Assembly (NCBI GenBank): GCA_030765065.1
Contig: CM060990.1
Location: forward strand, 277,849,341 to 277,913,340
Origin: Deroplatys truncata
Taxonomy: Eukaryota; Arthropoda; Insecta; Mantodea; Mantidae
Direction of reading: 5' to 3'
Length of the DNA stretch: 64,000 nucleotides
The notes beneath the pieces are model-generated. The model did not search any database. It was not told the DNA's origin and saw only the letters and a program-made list of their open reading frames with translations. Position numbers and translations under genes: made by a program. Shown here piece after piece: positions 44,031 through 56,449 of the stretch; the first letter of the stretch is position 1; the number at the start of each line of letters is the position of its first letter.

Positions 44031-45900
44031 ATTTTTTATTTGCCCAAGGATGAGAAGTAAATTTTTTTAAAAATATAACCATCTTTTATTTTTTAAGAGT
44101 GGAAACATCTTAACAGCATTCTGAAATTTAAATTTCTCAACCTTTTTATTTACAAAGTTAATATTAAAGCCTTTAAAACAATATTGATAGTGTGTTTATA
44201 TTCTTTATTAAATTCATCTTTATTAAGGGGTATATTTATCAACCTACATATTAAACTATTAAAAACTGCAAATTTATGTGGAAAAAAGTTAAAGCTCTTA
44301 ATTTTTTATTTTTTATGTAAACATCAGTATGAGTCAATATTCTATAAATGCCATAATTCAATTTAATATTTTTTTTATTATCTTTAAATCCAGGAAATGG
44401 AGGTAACCATCATTTTCAATTTATGTGAACTTTATAGCTTTATCTCATAAATTTGACACGTTTATCAAGCACAATAGCAAAAATATTATCTATGTATCCA
44501 TACCAAGTTTTAAAAATTAAAGAGAATGCTTTAGTGACTTTTATTTTAAAATAGCTCATGAAAACTCAGCAAGAAAAGGTGAAAGTGGACTATCAATTGC
44601 TAAGCCAGAAGTTTGTTGACAGAAATTTCCATTAAAATTGAAAAAAAATTGATCCAAACAAAGATTAGTAAGTTTGACAAAATCATTTATCAATTCATTT
44701 AATTCTATAGAACTTAAACCATTTTTTTTTCTAAAATATCAAAAGTTTTTCTTACGGAATTCTTGGAAATAAAGCTGTTGCACCAAAAGAAACAAGTTTA
44801 TCATTATCAGATAATACTGTATTGCTGATCTTTTCTACCAGCTTAAAATAATTCTTAACACTTACAATCTTGCATTTATCAAAAGCACTGAATTTTTTAT
44901 TTAAGCATTTAGCTAAATTGTAAGTAGGTGAATTTATACATTTTACAATAGGCTTCATTTAATTTACAGGTTTATTTCTTTTGGGAAGTGCGTACATTCT
45001 AGGCAAAACTGGATTACTGACTTTTACAATTTGTTTTTCTTTATTTGGTATAATTTTCACATCATTAAGAGTTTCATAAAAGTTGAAATGCATGATTTTA
45101 ATGGGTCATTATTAATTCTGATGTAATCCTCACATTGAAGTAAGTTCCACTCTATTAATATAGTCACATTCATCTAAAATTACAATCCTATTATCTTTAT
45201 CAGCTTCAGTATAGACTACATATTTTTCATTCAACGATTTAATGATCTGTTTATTATGATTTTCTTTAGGGTGGTTTTTATTCACAATCCATAAGATTTC
45301 ATTGCATTTATTTTTAATTAATGATTTACTGGTTTCATTTAAATCTTGACTAGCAATTTCAATATCTGCAGCAGAATCACCTGTATTTTTTGAAAAATAT
45401 ACACAGGAGTTTTAATCTTTATTCAAAAACTTGAATTTTTTTCACTGAAATCATAATTTAAAAGTTTAATTGCATTATCTCTTGGATTATTTTTCTTAAT
45501 TTATTTTGTTTTGGACATAATTTAATTTAACTTATTTATTTTATTTCTCATACTGAAGTTAAGATTTTCAAATAATTTTGATTCCAAATTAAGCCAAACT
45601 GAATTACCTAAAACACCTATTAATTTAAGATACAAACCATATAATTCTAGCTCAATATTATTTAAGTTTTTAAAATGTAAATTTCTTTCAATTTCAATTA
45701 CTTTTTCCTCTGCCGCTTTTTGATGAGCACTATTATTATCAAATTTAACAGTTTTCCTAACAAAAACAGGAGTTACTTTACATTTTAAACAAAGGTTTAA
45801 GAAACAAATATCTGCAAGAGCATGTCTTCTTTTTTCTTGTAAGTTTAAATATAATTTAATTTCAGGTTTACTACCACAGAAATCAAAATTAAACAAATAA

Positions 45901-47520
45901 TTATTATATTATAAATCTTTCATCATAAGCTGGAACCAAAAATGTGATGGAACTTTCAACTATTAATAAAACTCTTAATGAAGAGAAAATTATACTGAAT
46001 AAAGCAAAACAAATTGTAAAAGCCAGTAATCCAGTTTTGTCTAGAATTTACGCACTTTCCAAAATTCATAAATCTGGAAATAAAATGAGGCTTATTGTAA
46101 ACTGTATAAATTCACCTATTTACAATTTAGCTAAATGGTTAAATAAAAAATGCAGTGCTTTTGATAAACTTGAGAATTTAAGTATTAAGAATTCTTTTGA
46201 GCTGGTAGAAAAGATCAGCAATACAGCATTATCTGATAATGGTAAACTTGTTTACTTTTATGTAACTGCTTTGTTTTCAAGCGTTCTTAGAATAAAAATG
46301 TTGATATTTTGGAGAAAAAAATTGTTTATGTTTTACAAAATTAAATGAATTGATAAATGATTTTGTCAAACTTATTAATCTTTGTTTGGATCAATTTTTT
46401 TCAATTTTAATGGAAATTTTTATCAACAAACTTCTGACTTAGCAATGGGTAGCCCACTTTCACCTATTCTTGCTGATTTTTTCATGAGCTATTTTGAAAT
46501 ACAAGTCACTAAAGCATTTCCTTTAATTTTAGATACATAAACGATATTTCCATTATTGTTCCTGATAAACATGTAAATGATGCTTTAAAACTTTTAAATT
46601 TACGAGTTAAAATATAAAGGTTCAATTATAAATTGAAAATGAAGGTTACCTCCATTTCCTGCAATTAAAGATAATAAAAAGTAACAATAAATTGAATTTT
46701 GGCATTTATAGAAAATTAACTCATACTAATAATTACATAAAAAATAAAAGCTTTAACCCTTTTCTACATAAGTTTGTTGGTTTTAGTAGTTTAATATATA
46801 GGTTTATAAATATACTTACTCCTTAATAAAGATGAATTTAATAAAGAATATAAACACATTATCTACAGTGCTTTAATTAATGGCTTAAATGTTAATTTTA
46901 TAAATAGATTGAGAAATCCTTGGGCAAATAAAAGGTTAACAAAAATTTTTAAAAAACATGGTATAATATTAGTTCCTCAAAAGAAATGCAACATAAAAAA
47001 ATTTGCTAGGTTTCTCAAAAAAAAAAAAAAAAATTCTAAAAATAAAAACTCTGGCATTATCAATTAAGCTGTTTACATTGGAAAGACATGTCATTTGGAA
47101 ATCAGAGTAAAGGAGCATTTTAGAAATATAAAATACAAGCAAATTGATAAATCAGTTGTAGCAGATCATTTCTCGCCATTTAATAATGAAATAAATCCTG
47201 ATGTTAAATTATTACAACATTTATATGGACCCAAACATTTAATGATGTGGGAGAAAATATTTATTTTGAAGAATAAGGTCACGTATTGGATTTGAAATAC
47301 CTCCGATTGATTCTGTCAACAAATTTGTTTTTGCTTCCAGAAGATGACAATACAATAGCGAACATTCCGTCACCTAGCAACAGTAACCATAACAACGTAA
47401 ATAAATGAGCCAACAAAGAAAACGAAGCTGAAGATGTAATCAAATAATTACGAAACATGTCCTGTTGAATTTAATTTATAGTTTAATAAGATGAGCAAAG
47501 AACTGTTGCAAATATTTATT
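45901..47520 (+). mobile_element. PLE-3 plus copy, inverted and 5' truncated
   Basis: Inverted partner of the minus copy. 45944-46348 has NKTLNEEKIILNKAKQIVKA, NPVLSRIYALSKIHKSGNKM and CINSPIYNLAKWLNKKCSAF (RT). Later VYIGKTCHLEIRVKEHFRNI and DKSVVADHFSPFNNEINPDV (GIY-YIG, with the YIGKT core intact), then MWEKIFILKNK. The 3' noncoding end (AAGATGTAATC...ACGAAACATGTCC...GTTGAATTTAATTTATA) matches that of the minus copy at 41830-41960. Stops are present. It begins inside the RT, so it is shorter than its partner. Confidence 0.85.
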
Positions 47521-47690
47521 TTTATACACGGCGCATCCATAAAGTAAGTTCCCACTCATCCCACAGTTAGCAAACTGTATGTTGTGCGAAGCAACTGTGC
47601 ATATGTGATTTGGCACATGCGCAGCATAATTTCCCAAGGTCTCATAGTAGCCTCGTAGCAGTGGTTGAAAATGGAGGCTCGTATTTCAGC

Positions 47691-48022
47691 TCCCGCTGCT
47701 TGTTAAAATTAAATTAAAATTAAATTTAGTTTTATTTATGGACGCTCTTTAACTGCTGTGGTCCTTAGCGTCCCATTCCATATTGGGCATGAAAGACCGA
47801 TAGTTTTGCTCAGAGTCCTCTTTATCAGGCTTGAAGTTCTTTTACGTGCCGTAAATCTATGACATGGGACCACCGGCTTTACTTCCCTTCTGAAAGAAGC
47901 CATGCTAAGGATTTTTACGCCCGAAAAAAATCCATCACCCTCTGCCAGGTTTGAACCCGCGACCTCGGGAACTAGAGGCTAGCATGGTAACCACTACACC
48001 ACACAGGGTGATCCCACTGCTT
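47691..48022 (-). mobile_element. SINE-A, full length, left arm
   Basis: SINE-A 47702-48011 in minus orientation between TCCCGCTGCTT (47691-47701) and TCCCACTGCTT (48012-48022). The head is tRNA-like: on the minus strand TGTGTGGTGTAGTGGTTACC (A box) and GGTCGCGGGTTCAAACCTGG (B box). The tail is TTTTAATTTAATT-type. About 310 bp. Confidence 0.93.
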
Positions 48023-48402
48023 ATGAAGTGTGGTTGGTGATAAAGCTTTTGAATGCATAGCACCGATTGAAATTCATTATCAGTGTTCCAGATCTATGGA
48101 CCTAACGTTATGAGCAAGCACATAGTGCGTCACTGATGCAACGCTTAGCAGTAGGTTGCCAAAATGGTCATGACGAGGACTGCAGCAGGAGGCCATTCAT
48201 CATTACAAGCTGGAATTAATGAATGGCCTCCTGCTGCGCTCATCATGAACATTTTGGCGACCTGCTGCAAAGTCTCTGCACCAATAATGCACCATCTACT
48301 TGCTCATGACATTAGGCCCATACACCTGGCACAGCTGACAATGGATTTCAATCGGTGCTATGTTCTGTGCATTCAAAAACTTTATCACCAACCACACTTC
48401 AC

Positions 48403-48736
48403 AAGCAGCGGGATCATCCTCCATGGTGTAGTGATTACCATGCTAGCCTCTAGTTCCCGAGGTCGCGGGTTCACACCCGGCGGAGGGCGATGAATTTTTT
48501 GGGGCGTAAAAATCCTTAGCATGGCTTCTTTTCAGAAAGGAAGTAAAGTCAGTGGTCCCGTGTCATAGATTTATGGCACGTAAAAGAACCTCCAGCCTGA
48601 TAAAGAGGCCTCTGAGCAACATTATCGGTCTTTCACACCCAATATGGAATGGGATGCTAAGGACCACAGCAGTTAAAGGAGCATCCATAAATAATAACTC
48701 AATTTAAGTTTAATTTAATTTTAAAAAGCAGCGGGA
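48403..48736 (+). mobile_element. SINE-A, full length, right arm
   Basis: SINE-A 48414-48725 in plus orientation between two AAGCAGCGGGA repeats (48403-48413 and 48726-48736). The head is CCATGGTGTAGTGATTACCA (A box) and GAGGTCGCGGGTTCACACCC (B box). It is the mirror image of the left-arm copy. Confidence 0.93.
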
Positions 48737-48904
48737 GCTGAAATACAAGCCTCCATTTTCAACCACTGCTACGAGGCTACTATGAGACCTTGGGAAGTTA
48801 CGCTAGCATATGTGTCATATCACATCATACTCCATCATATATGCACCGTTGCTTCGCGCAACATACAGTTTGCTAGCTGTGGGACGAGTGGGAAACTTAG
48901 TAAA

Positions 48905-50590
48905 TATTAATATATTTGTATTTGCTTCACTGTCAATAGCTTCATTTATATATATTATGCTTAAAAGTTAATAGAGAATGTTGCATTATATCTAAAAGTA
49001 ACTTATTATACAATTTTATATTTACTACTTCAAAGCTCTTCTGAGATGTGGTCAATCTTGATGTGGAACATTAATAAGTCAACATGATCCAGTATTATAG
49101 GGATGTAAATCTTGTCTATCTTGTAATTCAGATTAAGTGACATTTTATATACACTATTACAGTGTGATTATATAAATGTATAACAGTCATTAGTCTTAAT
49201 TGAAGAAATAGTAGTTTGCAATGAGCTAGTTTTGGCAAGTCTGAAATGATTGGAATGGGTAGGTTTTTCTTCCCCCATCCAATAAATGTATCCCAGTAAC
49301 GTGTGAACTGTTTCTCCATAGTTAAATACCATTTGCTATTGGCTTTGAAAGAAAGCAAAATAAAGCTGATCGAATATAAGCTTTGGGTTGTTGAACTTTT
49401 AAGTTTATAATCTACAGGATCCAGTTACTAATGCGAGGTGGAGCACTGCATTCAAACTGGAGATTGAAAATTGGTTGTGCAGCAGGCAAAAATGAAAAAA
49501 TTTATGCACACTACAGAACGGTTATAAAATGTGCTTGAACGTTTGGGTAAACACTTTCATTACTGTAATATTTCCAACTTCATCTGAATGGCATTAAAAC
49601 ACTCTCATGAAATGGTACAAACTTTACAAATATAGGACATCTCAAAACCAAGGATTGGAAACATGAAATTTTAAAGAATAATAGCAACTACATCATTAGT
49701 CTGGATGATCAGAATACATACATTCTACACTTAGAAGTCAATGGATATTGTGCATGAAATTATAAATTTCCTAGGAGCATTTCAATTTACTTCTTAGCCA
49801 CCAACTGCGTCAAAGTAGTTACTGCTCTGAACATTTATTCTAATAACTCTTTGCTGAAAGGTTACAAAAGTGTGAAACTAATAATGTACCCAAAAACACA
49901 TTAGAAACTGACCATAACCAAAATTGCTATATGCTCAAAATTAAAACAAATATCTTATTTCAGTGCTTTTTTATACAAACGTAACTCAACTACTTCTGAA
50001 AATGACACAGCACAGATCTGCTATTTGCACTGACCTAAGTCATACTGCTTGGTAGTGATAATGTGATTTGAGTTCCAGTAGAGAACAGCAGCTGAACTGT
50101 ACACTGAAGCACATAATTCAAATTCTTACTTTGTTTAATACATTGGTTTGGACAGTAAACAGCATAGTATAAATATTTCAAGTATACCTTTCACAAATTG
50201 ATAATGCTTAAAAATTATCTTAATGTATGGAGAAGTGATATGTAGTTTTGGAAAAGCAACTAGAATTTATCATGTTAAATTTCTTAACAGGAAGTCTGCA
50301 TTTCATAGTATAACCTCGGTGTTCAATGCAGATATAGGAAATGTGATTATCACTTCACTTTTTAAGTATAAAGCGAAATTATTACGTTTAAAATGAGTCA
50401 CACTATCACTCAATCTACTTCACTTAATACCTTGTTAGGACATGTTCCACAAACCTTTGTTCTTATTTTCAGCTCCATTACAACTTGATGTCAGATCCAG
50501 AGATTTGGTGGTTGGGCTGCCTATTCCCATCTGCTGGACCTTAGATGAACTTGAAGGTTGGGCTCTCTTCTAGTGGGATGTTGAAGTTCA
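48905..50590. other. Unassigned intronic sequence
   Basis: AT-rich. No recognised coding or repeat structure. LINE-F begins at about 50600; its 5' UTR may extend into this stretch. Confidence 0.5.
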
Positions 50591-50628
50591 TTAACTGTAT
50601 TTTTGGCTTAGTGATGTAATGGTTCAAG

Positions 50629-51889
50629 ATGGTGATGTGTTCAGTGGTGACAAGAAGTAAGGTTAAAACAATCCAACAATATAACGAGGAAAGTATAGAA
50701 AATTATAGAAATTATAGTGATATAGTGAAGAATAGTGTAAAATATCACGTAGGAAGTGAAGATAGCAATCTTCTTCATACAGAGGCTGAGAAAAAGATAA
50801 AACTAACAAAAGGCTGGAACTTAAGTAACGTGAAGGGGAAATGATTGTGATACTACATATGGTGATTGATATATTGCATAAGGACCTTAAAAAAGCTTCA
50901 GAAGAAATAAAGATATTGAAACAAGAGAAGCAGGAGCTTAAATTGAAGATACGGATATTAAGTGAAGAGAAACCATATTCTTCAGTAGCAAAACAGATGC
51001 CAAACATACAGCATGTTGGCACACAAAGCAATATTACCGCAAATTGCTTCGAGATCCTGAATAACCTAGAAGACGAAATCAGAGCTGAAGTAAATTGCTA
51101 TACTAAAACACAAAGGCTGGTAAAATCGCGATACAAGATAATAAATAAAAAACTGAACAAAATGGAAGAATCCATGCAAAAGGGAAAGAAGAACAAAAAG
51201 AAAATAAGCCTGCTCCTAACCCAAACGACTCAACAGGAGAAGGAACAGCAAAAGTAAGTGTCCTAGTGCTTGGTGAACCTGTAAATGAAGGTCAAAGGTA
51301 CAAAAAGAAGAAAGAAGTAAATGAAGAAAAGGCCATTCCTAACCTTAATGGTGCTACAAGTGTAGTTCCTGTGGAAGTTAAAAACATGTTAGTGCTTGAT
51401 TCGATGATTGCGAATGTAACTGTGAAAAATGCTGACAAAAGACTGTATAGGAGAATAAAGGCTGCTCAGCTATCCTCAAAAGTAAAAAACCAGTGCAATT
51501 GTGAAAACTTTCCGGAAGACCCAGAAGTGATAGTGTTATACATAGGAACCAATGACTTAAGAGGGGCAAAGTGCCCAGAAAACGTTATGGGTAATGTGTA
51601 TAGTGCTATAAGATGCACAAAAGAAAGGTTTCCAAAAGCAGTAATTACTGTAAATAGTGTAATTAAAAGACGTAATATAAGTCAGAACTTTATCCAATGT
51701 GTTAATGAAAACCTTAAACGGGCTTGTGAACCCCTAAGAGAGTTGTATGTAGATGTGGACAAATATCTAGACCTCTCCTGCTTAGGAAAGGATGGGCTAC
51801 ACTTAAATCAGAAAGGTATGTGGAGGTTAGGTCAAGTCATAAACAATGTTGTTAATATTATAGCTCAATACAATGTACAGGGAAACTAA
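50629..51889 (+). pseudogene. LINE-F ORF1 with SGNH-esterase-like domain
   Basis: Three frames follow one another with short overlaps: 50629-50844, 50841-51257 (coiled-coil-like, KKASEEIKILKQEKQELKLK) and 51266-51889. The last is an esterase-like domain: VIVLYIGTNDLRGAKCPENV (the GTND block), ITVNSVIKRRNISQNF and CLGKDGLHLNQKGMWRLGQV (DG.HLN, the catalytic D and H block). The N-terminal GDS block appears as VLDSMIANVTV. Same ORF1 class as LINE-C but clearly diverged. Probably once one frame of about 410 codons; two frame breaks. Confidence 0.8.
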
Positions 51890-52319
51890 TCTTGGTGGTA
51901 GTAGGTGACTTGGAAAGCAAAACTGAAATAATTTTGACAAATGTAAACTTTAAGAGTACCCATAGAGAAAACACAAGGTGGCCAGACACCTGACTTGCTG
52001 TTACACTTAAACACACAAAGGTATATTGTCAAAAATTGATGAACTTAACTTATTTGTAGAAGAAGTCGACTTTAAACCTAGAAGTAACCTGTTTAAATGA
52101 GTACTGCGAAAACACGATGAAATAGTAGTATTAAATAAATTAAAAGGTTTTCTTTAGCAGACCACTAAACTAGGAGCTCGATGTGGGTCGCGCATATTAA
52201 TCCAGGTCCAACCTTTACAACACATTAAAACTAGAGATGATCTAAAAGCTTTAAGTGCTGACAAAACATTTTAATTATCAGCAATTGAGATCAGTAGTCT
52301 GAAACCTTGGTGATTTCTA

Positions 52320-52720
52320 TATACAGGGTACCCTATTATTATACACTAAAACATTTCTCACTAAATTAGAATGTTTATTGAACAAATTACAAAATGTAAA
52401 ACAGAAAAAAATCCTAATTGCCATGAACTGCAATATTGATCTGTATAAAACAAATCTAATTACAGAGGGAAACTTAAAAATTAATACCATTAATATCAAA
52501 GTAATAATATTAACAACTTGTATGTCAGTATTGTGCAGACCTTTGGTTACAAGGGTTTGAACACAAGCACAGGAATCCAACATGGATCACAAAGTCCTCT
52601 ACAACATGTATAGATCACATAATAACATATAAAACAGGACTCACTGATCATTAAGCAGTCCTCATTAAGCTGCCAGTAAAACCCAAAATAAAAAACAAAT
52701 CTAAAATGAAAATACTCAAG
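52320..52720 (+). pseudogene. LINE-F endonuclease remnant
   Basis: Weak frames between ORF1 and RT: LLNKLQNVKQKKILIAMNCN and IDLYKTNLI (for the GDFNID block), then CIDHIIT-like text and KTGLTDH (SDH remnant) near 52630. Position and residual words support an endonuclease relic; the first half is not recognisable. Confidence 0.5.
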
Positions 52721-52979
52721 CATATCTTTAACTGAAAATATTTAAAAATTTAAAGAAGTATTACACAATACAACTTGGTCATTTGACTCAATAGATTCTG
52801 TTGACATGAACTACAACAACTTTCTTAGAGGACTACTAAATGCTACAATGAATGTTTTCCAAAAATTCTAATCACTCTGCTAACTAAAAAATACTCACTA
52901 GATTTGGTACATGAAAGGTATTAGAACATCTAGTGTACACTAAAGCTTTTTACACAGACTTTATAAAACTACAACTAAT

Positions 52980-54350
52980 TTGGATTTTATTCATTATTAT
53001 AAAACATACTGTAAAATTTATAAGCATGTAATCAAGAAAGCAAAACAACGGCCTATTGAAATTTTTATTAAAAATGCAAAAAACAAAAGCAAGGCAACAT
53101 GGAGAATAATCAAAGGGGAACTGGGACTAAGTAACACTAGTAGTGGCAAGATGGATACAGTAAATAATGTAAAGGTGGAAGCATTAAAGAATTATTTTGT
53201 CGATATGGGGAATAATATTCGGAAGGTACCTCCATCTAGGCAAGATTTCAAATCAGCACTCTTAAAAAATAGCTACATCATGTTAACACCCTTGTTCAAT
53301 TTCATTAATGTCTCACCAGAACTAATTATAAAGGAAATAACTAAGTTAAACATGAAAACCTCAAAAGGCTGGGATGAATCACCTCCGTTTCCTATCAAGG
53401 AAATAAAGCATGAAATAAGTGTGCTGCTTAGGAAACTAATTAACCAAGTCTTATCTGTTAGTATTTTTCCAGAAAGGATGAAGTACGCGGTTGTGAAGTA
53501 CCGGTTCATAAAGGTGGAAGTACAGACTAAAAATTTTCGTCCAACGTCTATTCTCTCAACTTTCTCAACCATATTAAAAAAAATTGTGCATTTGCAACTC
53601 ATATCTAGAATATGTTCCTAAATTAAATAATTCCCAACATGGATTTCGAGAAAATGCTCAACAATATCCGCTTTAATAAATCTGATCAATGATGTTTCAA
53701 AAATGATGGATGAAAAACAACACAACTGTTCTTACATGCGATAACTCAAAAGCTTTCAATATGAGAGTCACGACATACTGTTAAACAAATTAGAATTTTA
53801 TCGTATCAGGAACACAGAATTAAACTGTTTCAAAAGCTATCTCAAAGACTGTAAACAGAGGGTAATTCTAAACAATTCTATCGGAGCAGTGCAGTCAGAA
53901 TGGAAAAGAATAAAAACAGGCATCCCTCAAGGGAGTGTGTTAGGTCCTCTGCTCTATATACTGTATACAAATGATCTCTCAAACTGTGTAAATTGTAAAA
54001 CAGTAATGTATGCAGATGATACATCTATTTTACTGAAAGGCATAAACATTGAAGAGTTGTTATGTAATGCAACAGAAAACCTGACCCATTTAAAGAAATG
54101 GTTTTATCAGCAATGGATTAAAACTACTTAACACCTCAAAAACGTGCATTATGCATTTCCGTACTCAAGACAAACCGCATGTAGATAACTTACCAATAAA
54201 CAAGGCAGATACTGCTAAAATATTAGGGTGCATGTAAATAAGCAACTAAAATGGGACGATAACATTCATTACATAAACAAAAGATTAAACAGTGCTTGTT
54301 TTAATATGTGCTGCATAGCTCAAATTATGTCCATTCCAAACCAGAGTTCC
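52980..54350 (+). pseudogene. LINE-F reverse transcriptase
   Basis: FIHYYKTYCKIYKHVIKKAK and ATWRIIKGELGLSNTSSGK (connecting region), IKEITKLNMKTSKGWDESPP, ERMKYAVVKYRF and NFRPTSILSTFSTILKKIVH, then frameshifts, QHGFREN, HDILLNKLEFYRIRN, TGIPQGSVLGPLLYILYTND (motif B) and VMYADDTSILLKGI (motif C). Motif A (DLSKAFD) is degraded to DNSKAFN-like. After a stop at 54131 come KILGCM and KQLKWDDNIHYINKRLNSAC. Confidence 0.82.
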
Positions 54351-54549
54351 CTTTGATGTAAACAAAAGTACGTGCTTCTGCTTTTCATGAACCTAAGCAC
54401 ATATGCTTATGCCAATGTAAATACACTAAAACCATGTTAAACCGGATAACGCTTATTCTGGACAAATGTTTATAGTATTTATATGTAATTAAATTTGACA
54501 CCAAAAACTTAAAAACAAAATTCAGTATTCTCGCATAGAGTAACTTAAA

Positions 54550-56055
54550 TTTCAGCATATATGTATGTACTATGTAGTTCGTATTCCTAAATTGGTCAAT
54601 GCATGGAATAAAACCTTTGACAGTCATGCTGATCTCGAGATTAATGAAATGAAACAAAAGACTACCATGAGCACTGGTTAGGGATGGAGAGAAATACGTC
54701 ACAGTCGAAGACGTTGAGGAGTGGCTTGACAATGATAGTGATCCAGGCTATGACATAATGAATAAAGAAGAAATTGTGAATAGTGTAAACGAAGAAAGAG
54801 ACTGCGATATTTCGTCTGAACATGAGGATACTGTTACCCAAATGCCAAAAATGAAGTTAAACGAGGTTAAAGAACACTTTAATTGTGTGGTTGATTTTAT
54901 TCAACAAAGTGAAAACAACGACATTTCTGTGTATTGAGGCAGTATTTTTAACACAAATGATTTCAGTCAAATTATATAATATGTAAATTCAATAACAGCC
55001 CGCCTTGAAGCAATATGTGTATATAATAATTTGTAAAATGTATGTAACAGTCATTGCATATGCTTATATTATTGTAAACATGTTCAATAATGTTATGTGA
55101 ATGCATTACGTAATTTAATAATGTAGGAGCTGTGAGAATAATAGGTTAAAAGTTGCTAACAATGAGGTAACCTTGAGGCAATAATGAGTAAGAATGTTTA
55201 ATAATGCTACTAGTCCTTATTAGAGCAACAATAATATAATTTTAGTGACAGTTTATAAAATAGCCAATCAACAACCAGAAAAAGCTTTAGTTAAATGAAG
55301 GTATTCTATTGGAGTAGGATTAGCCAATCAGAAACTGAAAAGGAGAAAATTTTACAAATTTAGAGTTCAGTTGCCTGCAGACAGCATTACTAACCAGACG
55401 CAAAAAGTGTCCTCAAGAAATATAATGTGTATTCGTGTGAGATGAAAAGTAAGTTTACGTGTTAAAAAGTGTAATTAATTAATAAAAAGAATCTCACAGC
55501 TCTCTATACCAGTGAAGTGTTATTTAAATCGTGTCAAGCATTAATAAAAGTAGTGAAGTAAAATTATAATCTGTGTAAGCCTACATTCTTGTTACACCAC
55601 AACCCTGCTAAGAGAAATGTGTGTCTAACAATAATACTGATGCAGCCGAGGCAACACAAATATATAATATTTAAAGAAACATTTAAATTACAAAGTTAAT
55701 AATTTTTTTAAACATTTTGGGCAAAGACCACCTGAAAGTACATTTGGGGCAAATAACAACGTAAAAATAAAAATAATGTAAAAACCATCAACTTCAGTAT
55801 TACTGCCACATGAGGTATCTGGTGAACTTGTAGGGAAGGAAATGTGCAAAGAACTACAAAAGAGAACTGACAGTTTTTTAAACAAAAGTAAAGAAATTAT
55901 GAATAACTTGTACTTCATTATGTTATTATAGTACATACATATAATGTTCTTATTCACGAAATTGAATTTGTTTTGTTTTATTGCAGTTAATCCAGACTTT
56001 TGCTAATATGGAACAACTCTCAGCCCCAATTAGTCTGGATTAATGAGGTTTTACT
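54550..56055 (+). mobile_element. Tigger/pogo-like element, 5' truncated
   Basis: C-terminal transposase relic at about 54590-54930: PKLVNAWNKTFDSHADL, EKYVTVEDVEEWLDNDSDPG, YDIMNKEEIVNSVNEERD and VKEHFNCVVDFIQQSENND, resembling the Tigger/Jerky-like acidic tail. The right end at 55983-56055 is an inverted structure TTAATCCAGACT...AGTCTGGATTAATGAGGTTTTACTG, the form of Tigger TIRs (CAGTAAAACCTC...). No second TIR was found. It includes a possible LTR. Confidence 0.6.
55043..55596 (+). mobile_element. Possible solo LTR
   Basis: A 554-bp stretch starting TGTAACAGTC and ending TCTTGTTACA (short inverted TGTAAC/GTTACA ends). It holds two AGCCAATCA (CCAAT) words at about 55262 and 55320, TTTATAAAAT near 55250, an initiator-like TTCAGTT near 55367 and AATAAA words near 55484 and 55540. 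The order fits an LTR promoter followed by poly-A signals. I found no matching 4-6 bp duplication, so this is tentative. Confidence 0.4.
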
Positions 56056-56449
56056 GCAGTTCCTAATAAATGTATTTTATCATGAAATATTGGGGTAGGA
56101 AAGGTATAGAACTGCACATTTTATTGCGGTTAGCATAAGAACCCATTGCTAAAGGTAATGGAAAAATACTAACTGTTAAGATATTACAAAATATGATTTT
56201 CTTGATGGCATCTGCTATTGAGCTAACACTGAGAGTATCGTGCTTATTAATTACTAACAGTATGCTTGACTACCATTGACTTGCATATACAGAAATGCAG
56301 CAATGAATTCCCAGAGGTGCTATCTGAGTACCAACTAAACACTTTGCATAACACAGGAAATATGATAAGCAAATAGTCATTCATAATACACTAGCACACG
56401 TGTGCTGTGCTCACCTCAGGTCAAATCTTATGATTAGTCAGTTTGAGTT

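Larger units (their letters stand above)
41810..45900 (-). mobile_element. PLE-3 minus copy, split by an IS630-like element
   Basis: Penelope-like element read from 45900 down. N-terminal region 45896-45522 (LYLNLQEKRRHALADICFLN, VRKTVKFDNNSAHQKAAEEK). RT region in pieces: NKCNEILWIVNKNHPKENHN, VVYTEADKDNRIVILDECDY, VSNPVLPRMYALPK, CINSPTYNLAKCLNKKFSAF. Its distal end at 42282-41944 carries QIDKSAVADHFWSFNHEINP and MWEKIFILRDKDHVMNSEIP, the GIY-YIG tail. Between 43550 and about 42200 an IS630-like element interrupts it, and a LINE-C 3' end occupies 43712-44030. Multiple stops. Confidence 0.85.
47527..48904. mobile_element. Mariner foldback with a SINE in each arm
   Basis: A 1.37-kb imperfect palindrome. 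Arms 47544-48200 and 48219-48904, loop 18 nt (48201-48218). The left arm begins with a mariner-like end CACGGCGCATCCATAAAGTA after TA, and its coding text is a mariner transposase N-terminus: MEARISAPAA, EVWLVIKLLNA, KFIISVPDLWT, and CQNGHDEDCSRRPFI (matching the FNEGR.NVHDEDRSGRPS block). The right arm repeats this inverted. Both arms carry SINE-A at the same point (see the two SINE entries), so the SINE was there before the inverted duplication or was copied between arms. The outermost right end is truncated. Confidence 0.9.

Noticed and set aside
48164-48493. 109-codon plus frame spanning the palindrome centre
   Set aside because: It crosses the loop of the inverted repeat and enters the SINE head. 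The first part is a broken mariner frame, the rest an artefact of the foldback.
54385-54732. Minus-strand 115-codon frame
   Set aside because: Antisense to the Tigger-like tail and LINE-F end; no recognisable domain.
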